Shown one piece after another: positions 36,391-48,350 of a DNA stretch of 64,000 nucleotides (positions are counted from its first letter, which is position 1; each line of letters starts with the position of its first letter). Below the pieces are notes generated by a model, which saw only the letters and a list, made by a program, of their open reading frames with translations, made no database searches and had not been told where the DNA came from. The stretch is from Porpolomopsis calyptriformis (Eukaryota; Basidiomycota; Agaricomycetes; Agaricales; Hygrophoraceae). Made by a program: the position numbers and the translations under genes. The stretch covers positions 992,001 to 1,056,000 of the forward strand of contig OX621165.1 in the NCBI GenBank assembly GCA_951640195.1. Direction: 5' to 3'.

Positions 36391-39300
36391 ATGACCTTTG
36401 CGTGTTCAGGATGTGGAAGGCAGTTCCACAATGCCCATGGACTCACCAGGCACAGAAACTCATGCAAAAAGGCCCTCCAGAGGATTTCGCGCATCGTCCA
36501 GAAAGATCAAGAGCAATCGGAGGCCGAACGAGCTGCAAAAATTGCTCGGCGATTTGGTGGAGATATCGGGGAGGAACTGGGAGGCCTGGAAGTAGATAAC
36601 ATACCGGTATGTCTTATGATTTTTATCTAGAGCTTCGCAACTTACGGGAAACGATAGCTTGCAAGCGAGGATTATACTGATGCACACATAGCTGATCCGC
36701 CTGCGTTCGCACCGCAAGCAACTCGGTCTGGCCGCGTCAGGCGATTTCCTAAACAATATAACGACTACCTTCCATCATCTACAACACATATGCCCCATAT
36801 GCCCCCACCCATTCCCCGTGTTTCATCCCGAATGGCTCGAGAAATTGGGCCACAAGTCCCTGACCCTCCACCTCAAGTTCGTGACCCCCTCTCCGACCCG
36901 CCTTTCTATGAAACTGAGCCAAATGAATATGGCCTTTTCCGACGATACCCTACAATGCCAACACATGAACCTGACCAAGACGTCTCACTGGACGATTTAT
37001 GCGGACTTGCTGTCCGTGATCGTACCACTCAAAACTGGTGGTCTGGCCTTAGCAAATCTTTTTCTACCATTACAAAGAATCTGTATGCGCCCTACCACAA
37101 CTCGACGGTTTTCAATTTAATGTTGTGGTACTACAATGGCTCAAATACGAAATCTGCGGCAGACCTCGATGCCCTCATCAAAAATGTCATTCACGCAGAC
37201 GGATTTAACGCAGAGCACTTAGCGAACTTCAGTGCTGCTAGAGAGAACAGACGCCTCGATGAATACACGGACGCTGGGTTTTCGGAGAAGGATGGGTGGA
37301 AAGAGACGTCAGTTTTTATACCGCTCCCTGGAGAAAACCGAGAACACACATCAAATGAGGATTCTGCGCCAAAATTCGAGGTCAAAAACGTGTTCTATTG
37401 ATGTATAATTGAGGTTATCAAACATGTGTTTCAAGACCCAACTGCAAAATCGTTTCATTTCACACCCTTTGAACTTTTTTGGCAGCGATCTCTGGATACA
37501 CCACCGGAACGTGTAATTTCGGAACTGTACAACTCTGACGCGTTTTTGGATGAACACAAGAAGATCACCAAGCAGCCAGAACCTGGGTGCCAACGCGAGA
37601 CGGTAATCACAGCGATCATGCTGTGGTCCGATGCTACGCACCTGGCGAATTTTGGGACAGCATCCCTCTGGCCAATCTATTTGTATTTTGGGAATCAGTC
37701 CAAGTACGTGCGAGGTAAACCTACCTCATTTTCGGGCCACTACATGGCCTATATCCCACTGGTACATTCATTTTTTCACCAATGAAATGATTCGCACATC
37801 TCACGAAATTCACAATAGCTACCAGATGAAATACAAGATGCCTACAGGGGAATTTTCGGTAAAAGCGCCAGCCCCGCGGTGCTCACACAGTTGAAGCGTG
37901 AACTCGTCCATGCCATCTGGAAAGTCATCCTTGATGGGGACTTCGAGCATGCGTACAAACACGGCATCGTTATCCAATTCTCAGATGGAATCGAGCGCCG
38001 AGTGTTCCCACGGTTCTTTACATACTCAGCAGATTATCCAGAAAAGTGGGTAACTGTATTCATCTTTGCAGAATCACACTGACTATTGTATTCTAGAGTC
38101 CTTCTTACATCTATCAAGTCATTAGGCCAATGTCTGTGCCCGCGATGTTTCGTCACCAAAGACAAAATCTCAAGTCTTGGCACTAAGCCAGATATGCGAC
38201 GTCGTGAAGATATTCGGAAAGACGACCACCCACTATGAAAAACCATAGAGATGGTTCGCGGGTGGATATTCGAGAAGGGCTATCCACTTACTAGCAAATC
38301 CATCAATAACGTACTTGGCTGAAAGTCTTTGGCCCCAATTCGAGTAAGTAACGGCTTGTATTTTATATCAGAACTAACTAATGTCTCACAGAACTCATTT
38401 TCGAGCGTCTTCTCGAAACTCGACTTCAACTTTTATTCAATATTCGTACCCGATCTTTTGCACGAGTTCGAATTGGGCATGTGGAAGGCGACTTTTACAC
38501 ATCTCATTCGCATACTCGATGCTGTCAAGGGGATCGCGATCCAGCAATTGAACAGACGGTAAGTATTTTTATTCTTCGTGCACGAGACTATATCTAATAC
38601 ATGTACAGATATCAGTGGGTACCTACGTTTGGACGATCTACCATACGGCGATTCAACAACAACGCCTCTGAAATAAAGAAGTTAGCAGCGCGAGATTTCG
38701 AAGACTTACTGCAGGTACGTTGGGGTTTTGGGATCATTACATGGATCAAGTATTCACACACTTGCAGTGTGCGATGCCCGTTTTCGAGGGTCTCCTCCCC
38801 GTTCAACACAACGAGATCGTGCTTGATCTCCTCTTTGTCCTTGCAACTTGGCATGGGTTTGCCAAGCTTCGCGTTCACACGCAATCGACAATGGCTGCCC
38901 TAGAAGCAACGACGACCGACCTTGGCAAGATTCTCCGAAAATTCAAGAGGGTCACATGCACCGCATTTGCAACACGCGAGCTGCCTCGAGAAGCGGTAGC
39001 CCAAGCGCAACGCAATGTGAAGGGGTCTTCAGCGAAGGGGAAGGAAAAGGCTCCTCCCAGTGACACGGGTCAGCCGAAATCAAGCGGACAAAAAAAAAAA
39101 CAATTCAATCTGTCTACATACAAGCTTCATGCACTCGGCGACTACGTCAAGACCATTCAATTGTATGGTACAACTGACAACTACAATACTCAAGTGGTGC
39201 GTAGCGTGTAATACATCTCTCTATTCTTTAACTGTTATTTTATTGCAGGGAGAACTTGAACACCGCCGAGTCAAGCGGTTCTATGCGAGGACGAACAAGA

Positions 39301-40616
39301 TTCAATTTACATGGCAGATCGCTAAACACCAGCGGCGTGAGCAAATCTTGCAAAATATTCGAACGCAAAACAAGGTTGCAAACGCAACTGAAAACCTCGC
39401 AGGAGATAGTGCCACGCTGGACTTCGATGAACAAGATCCACTACCATACACCACCCCTTTGGCTCACTACCATATTTCAGAGTCAACACGCTACCCATTA
39501 AATGTTGTGCAGTGGGTCTCGTTGCATCAAAATGATGCTGCTCTCAAGGTAAGTGATCTACCTATCATTCGTATCTCCCCATCTCACTTGTTTTCTAGAA
39601 CTTCATGCCAAAGTTGAAGGATCATATCCTTCGTCGGCTGCATGGAAAGGCTTACGACGGGGATGATGAACCCTTCCCAGATGAAGAAAGGGCCGCCATT
39701 TCATTTGTCCATGGTCGAATCTACCGACACAAGGTCGTTCGCATCAACTACACTACATACGATATGCTCCAGTCACAAGATTCGCTGAACCCTCGCACTC
39801 ACGCTGATATCATGGTTCTCGCTCATGAGGATCAAACTGAGACTAACGATAGCCCCTACTGGTACGCGCGTATCATTGGGGTTTTTCATGCTCAAGTTTG
39901 CTACAAGGATCCTGAGATGCAAACAGTCTATGGGCCTCAGAAGATTGAATTTCTGTGGGTAAGATGGTTTGGGCGGGATGTATCTCACAAATCAGGTTGG
40001 CAGGTGAAGCGACTTCATCGAATAGGGTTCCTCCCTGCCGATGATGACACGGACACAGAAGCCTTTGGGTTTCTGGATCCAAAGGATGTCATTCGCGGCA
40101 TTCATCTCATACCAGCGTTCGCATATGGAAAAACCCAAGATTATCTTGGTCCATCGATTGCTCGGCAACCAAACGAAACTGATCAAGACTGGGTTTATTA
40201 CTATGTTGCTATGTAAGTTCCTTGTATTTCACTATCTACGAAACTAACATCCAGTCTAGGTTTGCTGATCGAGATGTCGTCATGCGCTACTTCGGTGGCG
40301 GCATCGGTCATAAAGCGACATGGGCTCTAAATCCCAGCCGGTACAACGTGCGCGAAGATGACAGCGATGGTGATGAAGAGAACGACGGCAGCGAGAATGA
40401 TGGTGACAACCGCCAAGACAACGGCAGCGACGACGGTGTTGAGGAGGAGGAGCGGGACTATGGTTATGTGCACGAGGATGCAGAGGGACCAGGCGCAGGC
40501 GCGGATGTACGTGGAGAAGATGGTTTCGACAACGAAGGGTTGGGTCCTGAGGATGGTGAGGAGGGGTGGGAGGATGAAGAGGAGATAGACGATGATTACT
40601 ACGGGGCGCTATAATG
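36391..40616 (+). pseudogene. Plavaka-type transposase with three in-frame stops
   Basis: DNA transposase of the Plavaka group. The N-terminus has a zinc-finger-like CSGCGRQFHNAHGLTRHRNSC. Then PPIPRVSSRMAREIGP, WWSGLSKSFSTITKNLYAPY, the central FTPFELFWQR and SGHYMAYIPL region, FVPDLLHEFELGMWKATFTH (conserved in all Plavaka elements), GELEHRRVKRFYARTNK and a C-terminal domain with FLWVRWFGRD and IHLIPAFAYG. An acidic tail (DDGVEEEERD, EEGWEDEEEIDDDYYGAL) ends the frame at 40614-40616. Reading the family frame hits TGA at 37399-37401, 38236-38238 and 38320-38322; each could be CGA to TGA. About eight short introns otherwise splice normally. The element is therefore a recent but dead copy. Confidence 0.85.
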
Positions 40617-41064
40617 TAGTACTCTTCAATATGACTTTCCGTCTCACTGAACACTCAACAAAGTCCATCTACATTGCAGAAGAATACATGATAGTACCCT
40701 GCACACCCAGGTTGGGATTGACTTTGCAAGGTGACACCTACCATGAGGACTACAATCCCATGTACGCGCCATGATGGTAACTACTTTGTCAGGACCTGTC
40801 AATTTGATTCCAACTTGGCTTAAGATTGTAGGATAACTGGTTAATCAGTATGGCATTGTATAGCAATGTATATTTCGACTCATAGATTACCAGTCAAGAC
40901 ACTGTCAGGGAAAGTCTCACATAGTTGGTCGAGCCTTACTGAGCTTGAAATAGTTATTGCACTTTTGCTGATGGCCCCCGCCCGCCAAACTTGGTTGACT
41001 CTTGACTTCAAGGACCAGCATTGCAACTCTTCTAACATCCGTCAGGGTAAACGACCGTTCTGAG
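40617..41064. other. Transposon right end and DJ-1 upstream region
   Basis: Includes the right inverted repeat at 40898-40922 and about 140 bp before the DJ-1 start codon. No separate gene is seen, so the element inserted close to the DJ-1 promoter. Confidence 0.5.
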
Positions 41065-42034
41065 ATGCCTTCCGCAATCATTCTCATAGCTGAAGGGACG
41101 GAGGAAATGGAGTTGTGCGCCCCAATATTCTGTCTTAGTTCCGTGGCTTAACCTCCTTGCAAACTCCAGCACAATCACCTACGACACCCTTGTCAGAGCA
41201 GGGGTTTCCTGTACATCCGCCTTCGTTCAAGAACCACACTTGCCTTCTGCACCAGATGCCTTGGCCCCGGTAAAGGGCTCCAGAGGGATTGTCTTCGTTC
41301 CAGACACGAACTTTGACCCGAATCAATCAGGCCCAGTTGATTCTTTCGTCTTTGATCGTGGATTCTCTCATCAGAATGTTGATCTCAGGACAAATTTGAT
41401 GCGTTGATCATCCCCGGGGGCATGAAAGGCGCAGAAACTATCTCCCAGTCATCCGCCGTGCAAGAGCTGGTTCGACGATACCTTGACCAAAAGCGAGTTG
41501 TTGGTATGATTTGTGCAGGCAAGCCTTGCTGTATCGGCAACGTGGAACCACCTCCCCTTACTCAAAGACCTCATGATCAACCAACGCAGGCAGCCTCACC
41601 GCTCTTACCTCAGCCCTTCCAAAGCAAGCTTTGACATCTCATCCAGTTGTGAAAGATACACTTGATAAACGTTCGTCAACTACAACGTGTCGTTGATATT
41701 AACCCCAACGCGCATATCCCTCCCTAGACTTTGACTATTCCGAAGACTCTGTCGTCGTCTCGGGTACACTTGTAACGAGGTGGGTCCCGGACCCTCGTAT
41801 CCCTAACTGATACATATTCATATCCCGCCTTCTAGCCGTGGACCAGGTCAGTTTCCAAAAGTTTACATGGATCCATGTTCTCCTAACCTCGTCGCATTCC
41901 CGTCTTCACTTTGTGGATATTTACCAGGCACTGCTTTCCCATTTGCCTTCACCCTTGTGGAGCTCCTTTGTGGATCTGCGAAACGAGCCGAAGTGCGAGC
42001 GCCCATGATCTTTCCGGAGGGCACGTCGTTCTGA
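41065..42034 (+). CDS. DJ-1/PfpI family protein (PARK7-like)
   Basis: Homolog of DJ-1, a small redox-linked deglycase/chaperone. Seven exons: 41065-41111, 41170-41335, 41389-41518, 41590-41670, 41728-41779, 41836-41846 and 41928-42034, giving 197 aa. The N-terminus, IILIAEGTEEME, carries the conserved Glu that contacts the reactive Cys. The nucleophile elbow is VGMICAGSL with the Cys codon at 41512-41514. IIPGGMKGAETI and SRGPGTAFPFALTLVELLCG match the family. The intron after ICA starts with GC (GCAAGC, 41519-41589). Exon 6 is only 11 nt. The stop TGA is at 42032-42034. The frame is open throughout; likely cytosolic or nuclear oxidative-stress role. Confidence 0.88.
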
Positions 42035-42206
42035 CAATCCGCCGCCAAAAGCAAACCTATCCCTTAAAATGTGTAACACCCTTGCATTAGCCCTTATTGA
42101 TGAATGATATGTGTCTTGCATACGCGCCATCCTCTAGGGGTAGGCAATGCAACCATATATATTTTTAAAGATCGAGAAGAAACACCAGATGTCGGAATCA
42201 CTTGGT

Positions 42207-43916
42207 CTATACACGAACGACGAGAAATTGTTCTGGTATAGCCGTTCCCTCGTAAGGTGTGAGGTGTATTGCGGTAACTTGTCCATCGCCCTGGCAGTTG
42301 ACCGTTCGATTGACCTGAAAATCGAGTCACAACCGGGGTGAAATAAACCACGAAGAGTTTTACCTGCCACACTTTCGTATTACATCCGAATAAGGTTACG
42401 TTGGAACCACATTTCTTGACCAGGTTTACTGCATCAGCTGTAGAAAAGAAACGTTGATCTTCTGTAACCCACACATCCATGGGATGATTAATATGCACGG
42501 TACGAAGTTTCTGTGCTAGCGATAAACAGGGACCAAGGAATTTCTGTCGGTAATTCACCTCTTAAACCCATGCTAAACGATGGGGTCATTTCGCTGGAAA
42601 CGCACTATATGATCCAGCTCCACTGTGACATAGAGCTCCTCCAGAGCCACGCATCGGTGGCAGATATCTTCGATTGCTTCTAGGCTAATGAGCATTCGGT
42701 TGACAGCGAATTTGGTGAGTCGTGCACCGTGTCTAGTCACAATTCGAGACCAGAAGTCGTTAGTTGTCGACGCCTCAAAGAAGGCTCCGGTGGAGTATAT
42801 CTGGAACTTCTCTAGCGGTGCCGGGAACAAAAGAGTGGGGACATCTTCCATCCACGCCAGTAACGAAGTTTGTTGGTTGACAGTGAGCGTGATGGACTGA
42901 AGACGAGAAAGAGTGGTGGAGTGTGAACATCGATGAGCGAATTCCGACATGTCCTGTGAGGTCAGTGTCACACAGTTGCAGATTATTGCATTAAATCAAT
43001 AACTCACAAAGTTGGGGGATAACCCTTCCAAGCTAAGTCCTAAGATCCCCGTGGCATTTTGTAAAATTATGGCCCAGATACCTTCGTGGGTGACCTTTGA
43101 ACAACCAGCGATGTGGAGGTGGTCAAGATCAACGAGATTGGGAGCCAATGAAGTCAGCATGGCATCTGTCACCAATGGCGACGCCTGGATGTTGAGATTC
43201 GGAAAAATGAACAACTAAGAGGGGACAAGAACTCACTTTGCACACCAAAGTTAGACTGCGCAGAGTTGAGGCAGTAGCCATCACCCAGGGAGATAGTACA
43301 CTGATCACGGGCGCACTCGGCATTATCAGCGTTAATTTGGACAAGGCTGTAAATTGCAACAAAAGAGAGGGATCATATTTTTCGTCATTATGGCCGTTTA
43401 TCTCGAGCTCCTGAAGCTTGGTGCATTTTTGAAGGGTTTGCAGTATCGACGAACTGAGAGAACCATCTCGCGTCCAGACGCAACGTCTTAGATTGATGCA
43501 ATTTTCCAGTCCTTTTATGACGATGTTTGATAGGTAATGAGGTGTGATCGCGAAGGCCTTGGGAAATTCGCGAATCTCTGGAATCAGTGCAGTTTACTTA
43601 AAACGCAGACAGATGCGATATTCATGGAACGAACCGAGGATTTGCACATACTTTGCGAGATGTTGGCAACGTGATAATGTAGTAAATAATTGAACAACCT
43701 AATGCAGGCTCAAGCTCGTCGCGCCAGGTGCTAATGGCAACTCCCTACCTTGGTCTTGCCTCGCTTGTGCCAAGGAAATATTGCGATGTGTTGGTAAAGT
43801 CTGGGTGCAGCGAAGGTATAAAAGGTGTAGTTAACGAGACAGGCGGCGGCCAGAACATGCAAGTGCTGTAGAATAACAGAGAGAAGTTCCGGAGGGAGGT
43901 CAAGAAAACAAGCCAT
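42207..43916 (-). CDS. F-box/LRR-type protein 2
   Basis: Starts MACFLDLPPELLSVILQHL at 43916, an F-box motif, with AACLVNYTFYTFAAPRLYQH completing it. LRR-like segments follow: LENCINLRRCVWTRD, LQKCTKLQELEINGHND, LAPNLVDLDHLHIAGCSKV and VALEELYVTVEL. A final exon after the intron at about 42362-42315 gives VNRTVNCQGDGQV and ends QFLVVRV with TAG at 42207-42209. An SCF substrate receptor is likely; the target is unknown. It shares general style but little sequence with F-box gene 1. A few middle junctions (43000-43700) are approximate. Confidence 0.7.
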
Positions 43917-44288
43917 GGTGTCGGCTACGTGATGTTCAGACTTGGTCAGAAAGCTCACACTCACGCGCGACGTCCATTAGGGCACCAATCACAGAAAAAA
44001 ATCATTTACTCCGATGACGGATTGTCTTCAGAGGCATTGCCTGTGTCCTAACTACTCACACATATCCCCCCGCTCCTTTGCACCGATGTAACATATATCC
44101 CTTGGAGAAAGAACCCATCTTTGTATCACGATCGCCTCGCGTTCCCTCTTTTGCCTTCGACTGGCGCGTTCTAAGAGGTAAGGACAGTCAGTGGATGGCG
44201 AAGCTCCTTGCAGTGGCTCGCATGAAAGGCCGTTTATGTATTACGTAATTTCATTTCTGACCTTTGCAGCACTCTTGTTTCATCATCC
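43917..44288. promoter_or_regulatory. Divergent promoter region of F-box 2 and SPT5, with SPT5 leader intron
   Basis: About 370 bp between divergent start codons. A plausible 5' UTR intron of SPT5 spans 44178-44269 (GTAAGG donor, TTTGCAG acceptor), leaving 19 nt before the ATG. No other gene. Confidence 0.5.
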
Positions 44289-47200
44289 ATGTCTGACGCC
44301 GAAGACGACATCGCTTCTAGAAACGAAAGATACGACAATGCATACAATCAGGAGGCCGAGGGGCCAGGTCTTCCCGACCATCACTCGGATGTTGGAATGA
44401 GCGAAAAGAGGGAAGGACGAAAAACCATCGAGGACGAGGAAGAAGAAGAGGAAGTGGAGGGGGACGTAGGATATGATGACGAAGAGGAGGAGGAAGATGA
44501 TGACAGGCTGCGAAAGAAAGCGAAGAAGACAAAGGTTCGCATATCATCTCACTTGGGTTACCTTTTGCCGCACACCACCCAATCTAGCGCCGCCACAAGC
44601 GGCCGGCAGTGGAAACTTTCTACGACATGGAAGCTGTCGTAGACGAGGAGGAAGATGAAGATGAGGACGAGGAAGATGGCTGTAAGAAGAATATCCCTTT
44701 TCCTCTTTTCAGACTGACGCTTGTTTTCTCTAGATGAGTTCGAGCCGTTGGCCGAGGGCGAGGAGGACGATGTCAACCGCCGTGCCGCGGATCATGCACG
44801 TCTGGACCGACGAGAACGAGAACTGGATTCTCGCGACTTTGCCAAAATTGCCCAGGATCTCAACAAGAGATACGGAAAAGCGCCCGCCCGGTACACAGGC
44901 GACATGAATGAAGTTCCACAACGGCTTCTCATGCCGTCTGTTCATGACGCTAGTCTCTGGCAAGTCCGAGTGAAAGTATGTACTTTTCACTATTCGGCGA
45001 AGCTAATGTTGATTATTGACATCAGTCTGGTCGGGAACGTGATATCGTGTTCAGTCTTATGCGCAAAGCTATCGACCTTGAGAACACGGCTCGCCCCCTT
45101 CGGATTTTATCTGCATTCCAGCGCGACTCTCTACCAGGCATGATTTACGTGGAGGCGCGAAGCTCCCAACAAGTAATGCAAGCTTGTAATGGACTCGTTG
45201 GCGTTTATCTTAGTCGAGGCGTCGCGCTGGTGCCAATCGAGGAAATGGCCAGCTTGTTGCTAATTAAGAAGCAGGACCTGACGGTGACCCCCGGGAGCTG
45301 GGTTCGCATCAAACGCGGCAAATACCAGGGTGATTTAGCGCAAGTGATGGATATAACCGAAAATGGAGAAGACGTAGGACTTAAATTCATTCCACGCATC
45401 GATCTCAATCCAAGGGATGATGTCGGGGTCGACGGACGCAAGAGGAAGAAAGGGGCACAAGGGTTGGGTACCATGCGACCACCACCGCGTTTCTTTAATT
45501 ACGAGGAAGTCGTAAAAGTCTGGGGTCGCAAACAAGTCTCAAAACGCAACCAGGTATACGTTTTCCAGAACGACACGTACAAGGACGGGTTCATCGAGAA
45601 GGACTTCAAGTTGAGCGCTCTCATACTCGACAACGTTAATCCTACCCTGGATGAGATCACTCGCTTCACAAGAGGTCAGGATGGTGCGGAAAATGACAAT
45701 AGCGTCGACCTCTCCATCATCGCCGAGGCCTCTCGCAAAGCCGCCATCTCTGTTTTGCAGCCCGGAGATCATGTTGAAGTCTTTGAAGGCGAGCAAGCTG
45801 GTGTTCACGGTGTCGTCCAGGAGATCGGACAGGATGTCGTTGCAATCTCCGCCTCTGGTGTTGATATCGATGGCCAGAAAGTTGTACTTCCTGCGCGCAG
45901 TGTCCGGAAAAGATTTAAGCCTGGGGATCATGTCAAGGTGATGACCGGACAGAACGCTGATGAGACCGGTCTGGTCGTATCAGTGGCTGATAACGTTGTG
46001 ACATTCTTGTCAGATATGTCGATGCAAGAGGTAACTATCTTTGTTTATACTACATATCATGTTTCTAACAACGACCTGTAGATTTCTGTCTTCTCAAAAG
46101 ATCTGCGTGAAGCTGCGGAAGTAGGTTCCGGGACAAATATTGTCGGCAATTATGAACTACATGACTTGGTGCAATTGGAGTAGGTCTCATACTCAAATAA
46201 TTTTCATTTCCTCACACTGGATCATTATAGTATGCAAACTGTTGGTGTCATTTTCAAAACCGAGAGGGATTCATTCCGTGTCTTGGATCAGAATGGCCAA
46301 GTTCGGCTTGTTCAGCCTCATCAAATCTCCATGCGGCGAGATTCAAACAGAGCGATTGCAACGGATTCCGAGGGTCATGAGCTGCGCGTGAATGATAATG
46401 TGAAGGAAATCGAGGGGGAGGTAAGCCAACGAAGAGAAGGATCTTTCAAGTCTTGGCTCACCATCTCGTCAGGCACGAAAAGGACGTGTCCTTCATATCC
46501 ATCAATCTTTCTTCGCCTTTTTGCACAATCGAGATATCGCAGAAAACGGTGGCGTCTTCGTAACCCGTGCTCGATCGTTGGCATCCCTGGCACCGAAGGG
46601 CAATGTCAAGACCAATGATATCGATCTGTCAAAAATGAACCCTACCCTGAATGCCCCGACGGGAGGAATGGTTGGTTCAGGAAACATGGGTCGTGGGCCA
46701 CGCGATCGTCATATTGGCTTGAACGTCATGGTCATCAAGGGTATGCATAAAGGCTACGCGGGTACGATCAAGGACACGAACGGTGCCATCGCTCGTGTTG
46801 AATTGCGTTCGGGTAACAAGGTTATTACGCTTGAAAAAGACAAGCTCAATGAGTTGCGGTGAGGTCACTTTTTTTCGTAGGTCTTTCGCTCTGTTTATGA
46901 TGTTTGATCAGCCCGGATGGATCCCTTGTGCCACTGGATAAGCGTGTTCCCCTGAATCCTCTTGCCCCGAGCGGTTCATTTTCACGAACACCAAATCCAT
47001 ATCGCCTCCGTACCCCTGCATGGCAAAGTTCTAGCCGCACACCCAACCCGTACGCCATTACCGACAGCCGAACGCCAGCTTGGAACGCTTCTTCTCGCAC
47101 ACCGAATCCGTACGCTTTCGAAAGCGGGCGAACGCCCGCATGGAACACCTCGTCAAGGACGCCCAATCCGCATGCCGATGGTGGACGAACGCCAGCTTGG

Positions 47201-48032
47201 AGTGCTACGTCGCGAACGCCCAATCATAGCGCTAACGTGAGCGGCGGCGCCTGGGGTGAGGCTGGGGCAACGGGTGGATGGGGATCGCCAAAGGCGGACA
47301 AAACATGGCAGCAGGAGAGTTCTTGGAGTAATGAGGCTTGGGTGCGTGTCGCAATAGTCTAATGATTCGTATCAACTCAAGCCTTTTTTCAACCAGACCG
47401 CACCCACCCCTGCCGCCGCGGCCACCCCCGGGTTCAGCTCTGCTCCAACCCCTGGACCTGCTGCGACACCCGCACCATCGGGATTTTCCAACGTCTATGA
47501 CTATGACAGTCAAACGGCCGAGCCAGCCAAGACACCGGCTTACTCGCCATTGGAAGAAGGTTTGGTTGCTGTTAGGATTGCCCTTACATGTCAAGTTGAC
47601 CCAACGCTTCGTTTAGAATCTGACAGACCATGGTTACTCGAGCCCGCTGTTGTTGGAAAGCAATGTTATGTCGAGGTTCGGGGCACGTTCCCGTCAAATT
47701 ATCGGAACGGCATCTACGAAGGCCGCCGTGGCTACGTCGTTTCCATCTTCGACCCACAGTCTGTCATGACCACGAACACTGAGCGAGAAGCCAGCATCAA
47801 ACTAGACGGCGACGATACCATTACACCCCTCTTACTCGAATATCTTGCGCCCGTGCCGCCTCAGTCTGTCAAAGACTGCGTCGTTGCCCTCCGTGGCAAC
47901 GGAGAAGTTCTGATTGTCCAAGAGTTAGTCGAAGGCGGGAATCAGTGCGTTGTTTCTCGGGTACCGGACGGTGTGATGTTGGAAGTCCCAGCGGATAGTC
48001 TGGTTAAAATCAAGAAACCTAAGGATCTATAG
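44289..48032 (+). CDS. SPT5: Transcription elongation factor SPT5
   Basis: Large subunit of the Spt4-Spt5 (DSIF) elongation complex on RNA polymerase II. The N-terminus is acidic ([12 protein letters not shown] and [10 protein letters not shown]). The NGN domain follows ([54 protein letters not shown]). KOW domains come next, for example [37 protein letters not shown] and [19 protein letters not shown]; a late KOW is [18 protein letters not shown]. The C-terminal repeat region (about 46980-47230) alternates RTPNPY and RTPAW units. The C-terminal KOW ends [15 protein letters not shown] at 48032. About eight short introns are canonical. The repeat Thr residues are the sites phosphorylated by Cdk9 in fission yeast. 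Essential gene; no damage seen. Confidence 0.94.
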
Positions 48033-48350
48033 TCCTTTGAGCATTCTTACTGTATATCTACGACTTAGTGTAGTTCACCACTTGTACACCACCCTCCAAC
48101 ATTTTGGAGTTGGCGGTTGATCCAGTCCCATCAGGTAACGGGTCGAGGATGTGGATCCTTGCAGTTCGTAATACTATACAACATATTACAAACTGGATGC
48201 TTCTGCGTTGTTCCTGTAGGATGATGCCGTCGTAATATTCACTCCACTCACACCAACGCTTGGATCGAATAGTAAAACGCAAGACTTCCCAAACAGACAA
48301 AACTTTCCTTCTTCTAGCAGTAATTACACCGAAAATTCGACCTCGAGATT
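48033..48350. other. Convergent intergenic region
   Basis: 3' UTRs of SPT5 (+) and VIT/vWA gene 2 (-). No other feature. Confidence 0.55.

Larger units (their letters stand above)
34073..40922. mobile_element. Plavaka/CACTA-like DNA transposon, inactive
   Basis: Holds two divergent genes: DUF6698 (34459-36285, minus) and a Plavaka-type transposase (36391-40616, plus), 105 bp apart. An inverted repeat lies just outside both: left 34073-34096 (ATGTGAG...TGACAGTGTC) and right 40898-40922 (GACACTGTCA...CTCACAT). The CACTGTCA core is like CACTA-superfamily ends. Sub-terminal motifs of the kind TATGNGAGAC recur about seven times at 34200-34410. The true termini could be a little further out; no target duplication was identified. 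The transposase has three stop codons, so the copy cannot move on its own. Confidence 0.6.

Noticed and set aside
37384..37435. Intron that would remove the TGA at 37399 in the transposase
   Set aside because: A GTGTTC...TTTCAAG intron of 46 nt is possible but would break the frame, while reading through the stop keeps family homology (CIIEVIKHVF) on both sides.
40280..40654. His/Arg-rich minus-strand frame of 124 codons
   Set aside because: Mirror of the acidic transposase tail; composition is explained by the repeats on the plus strand.
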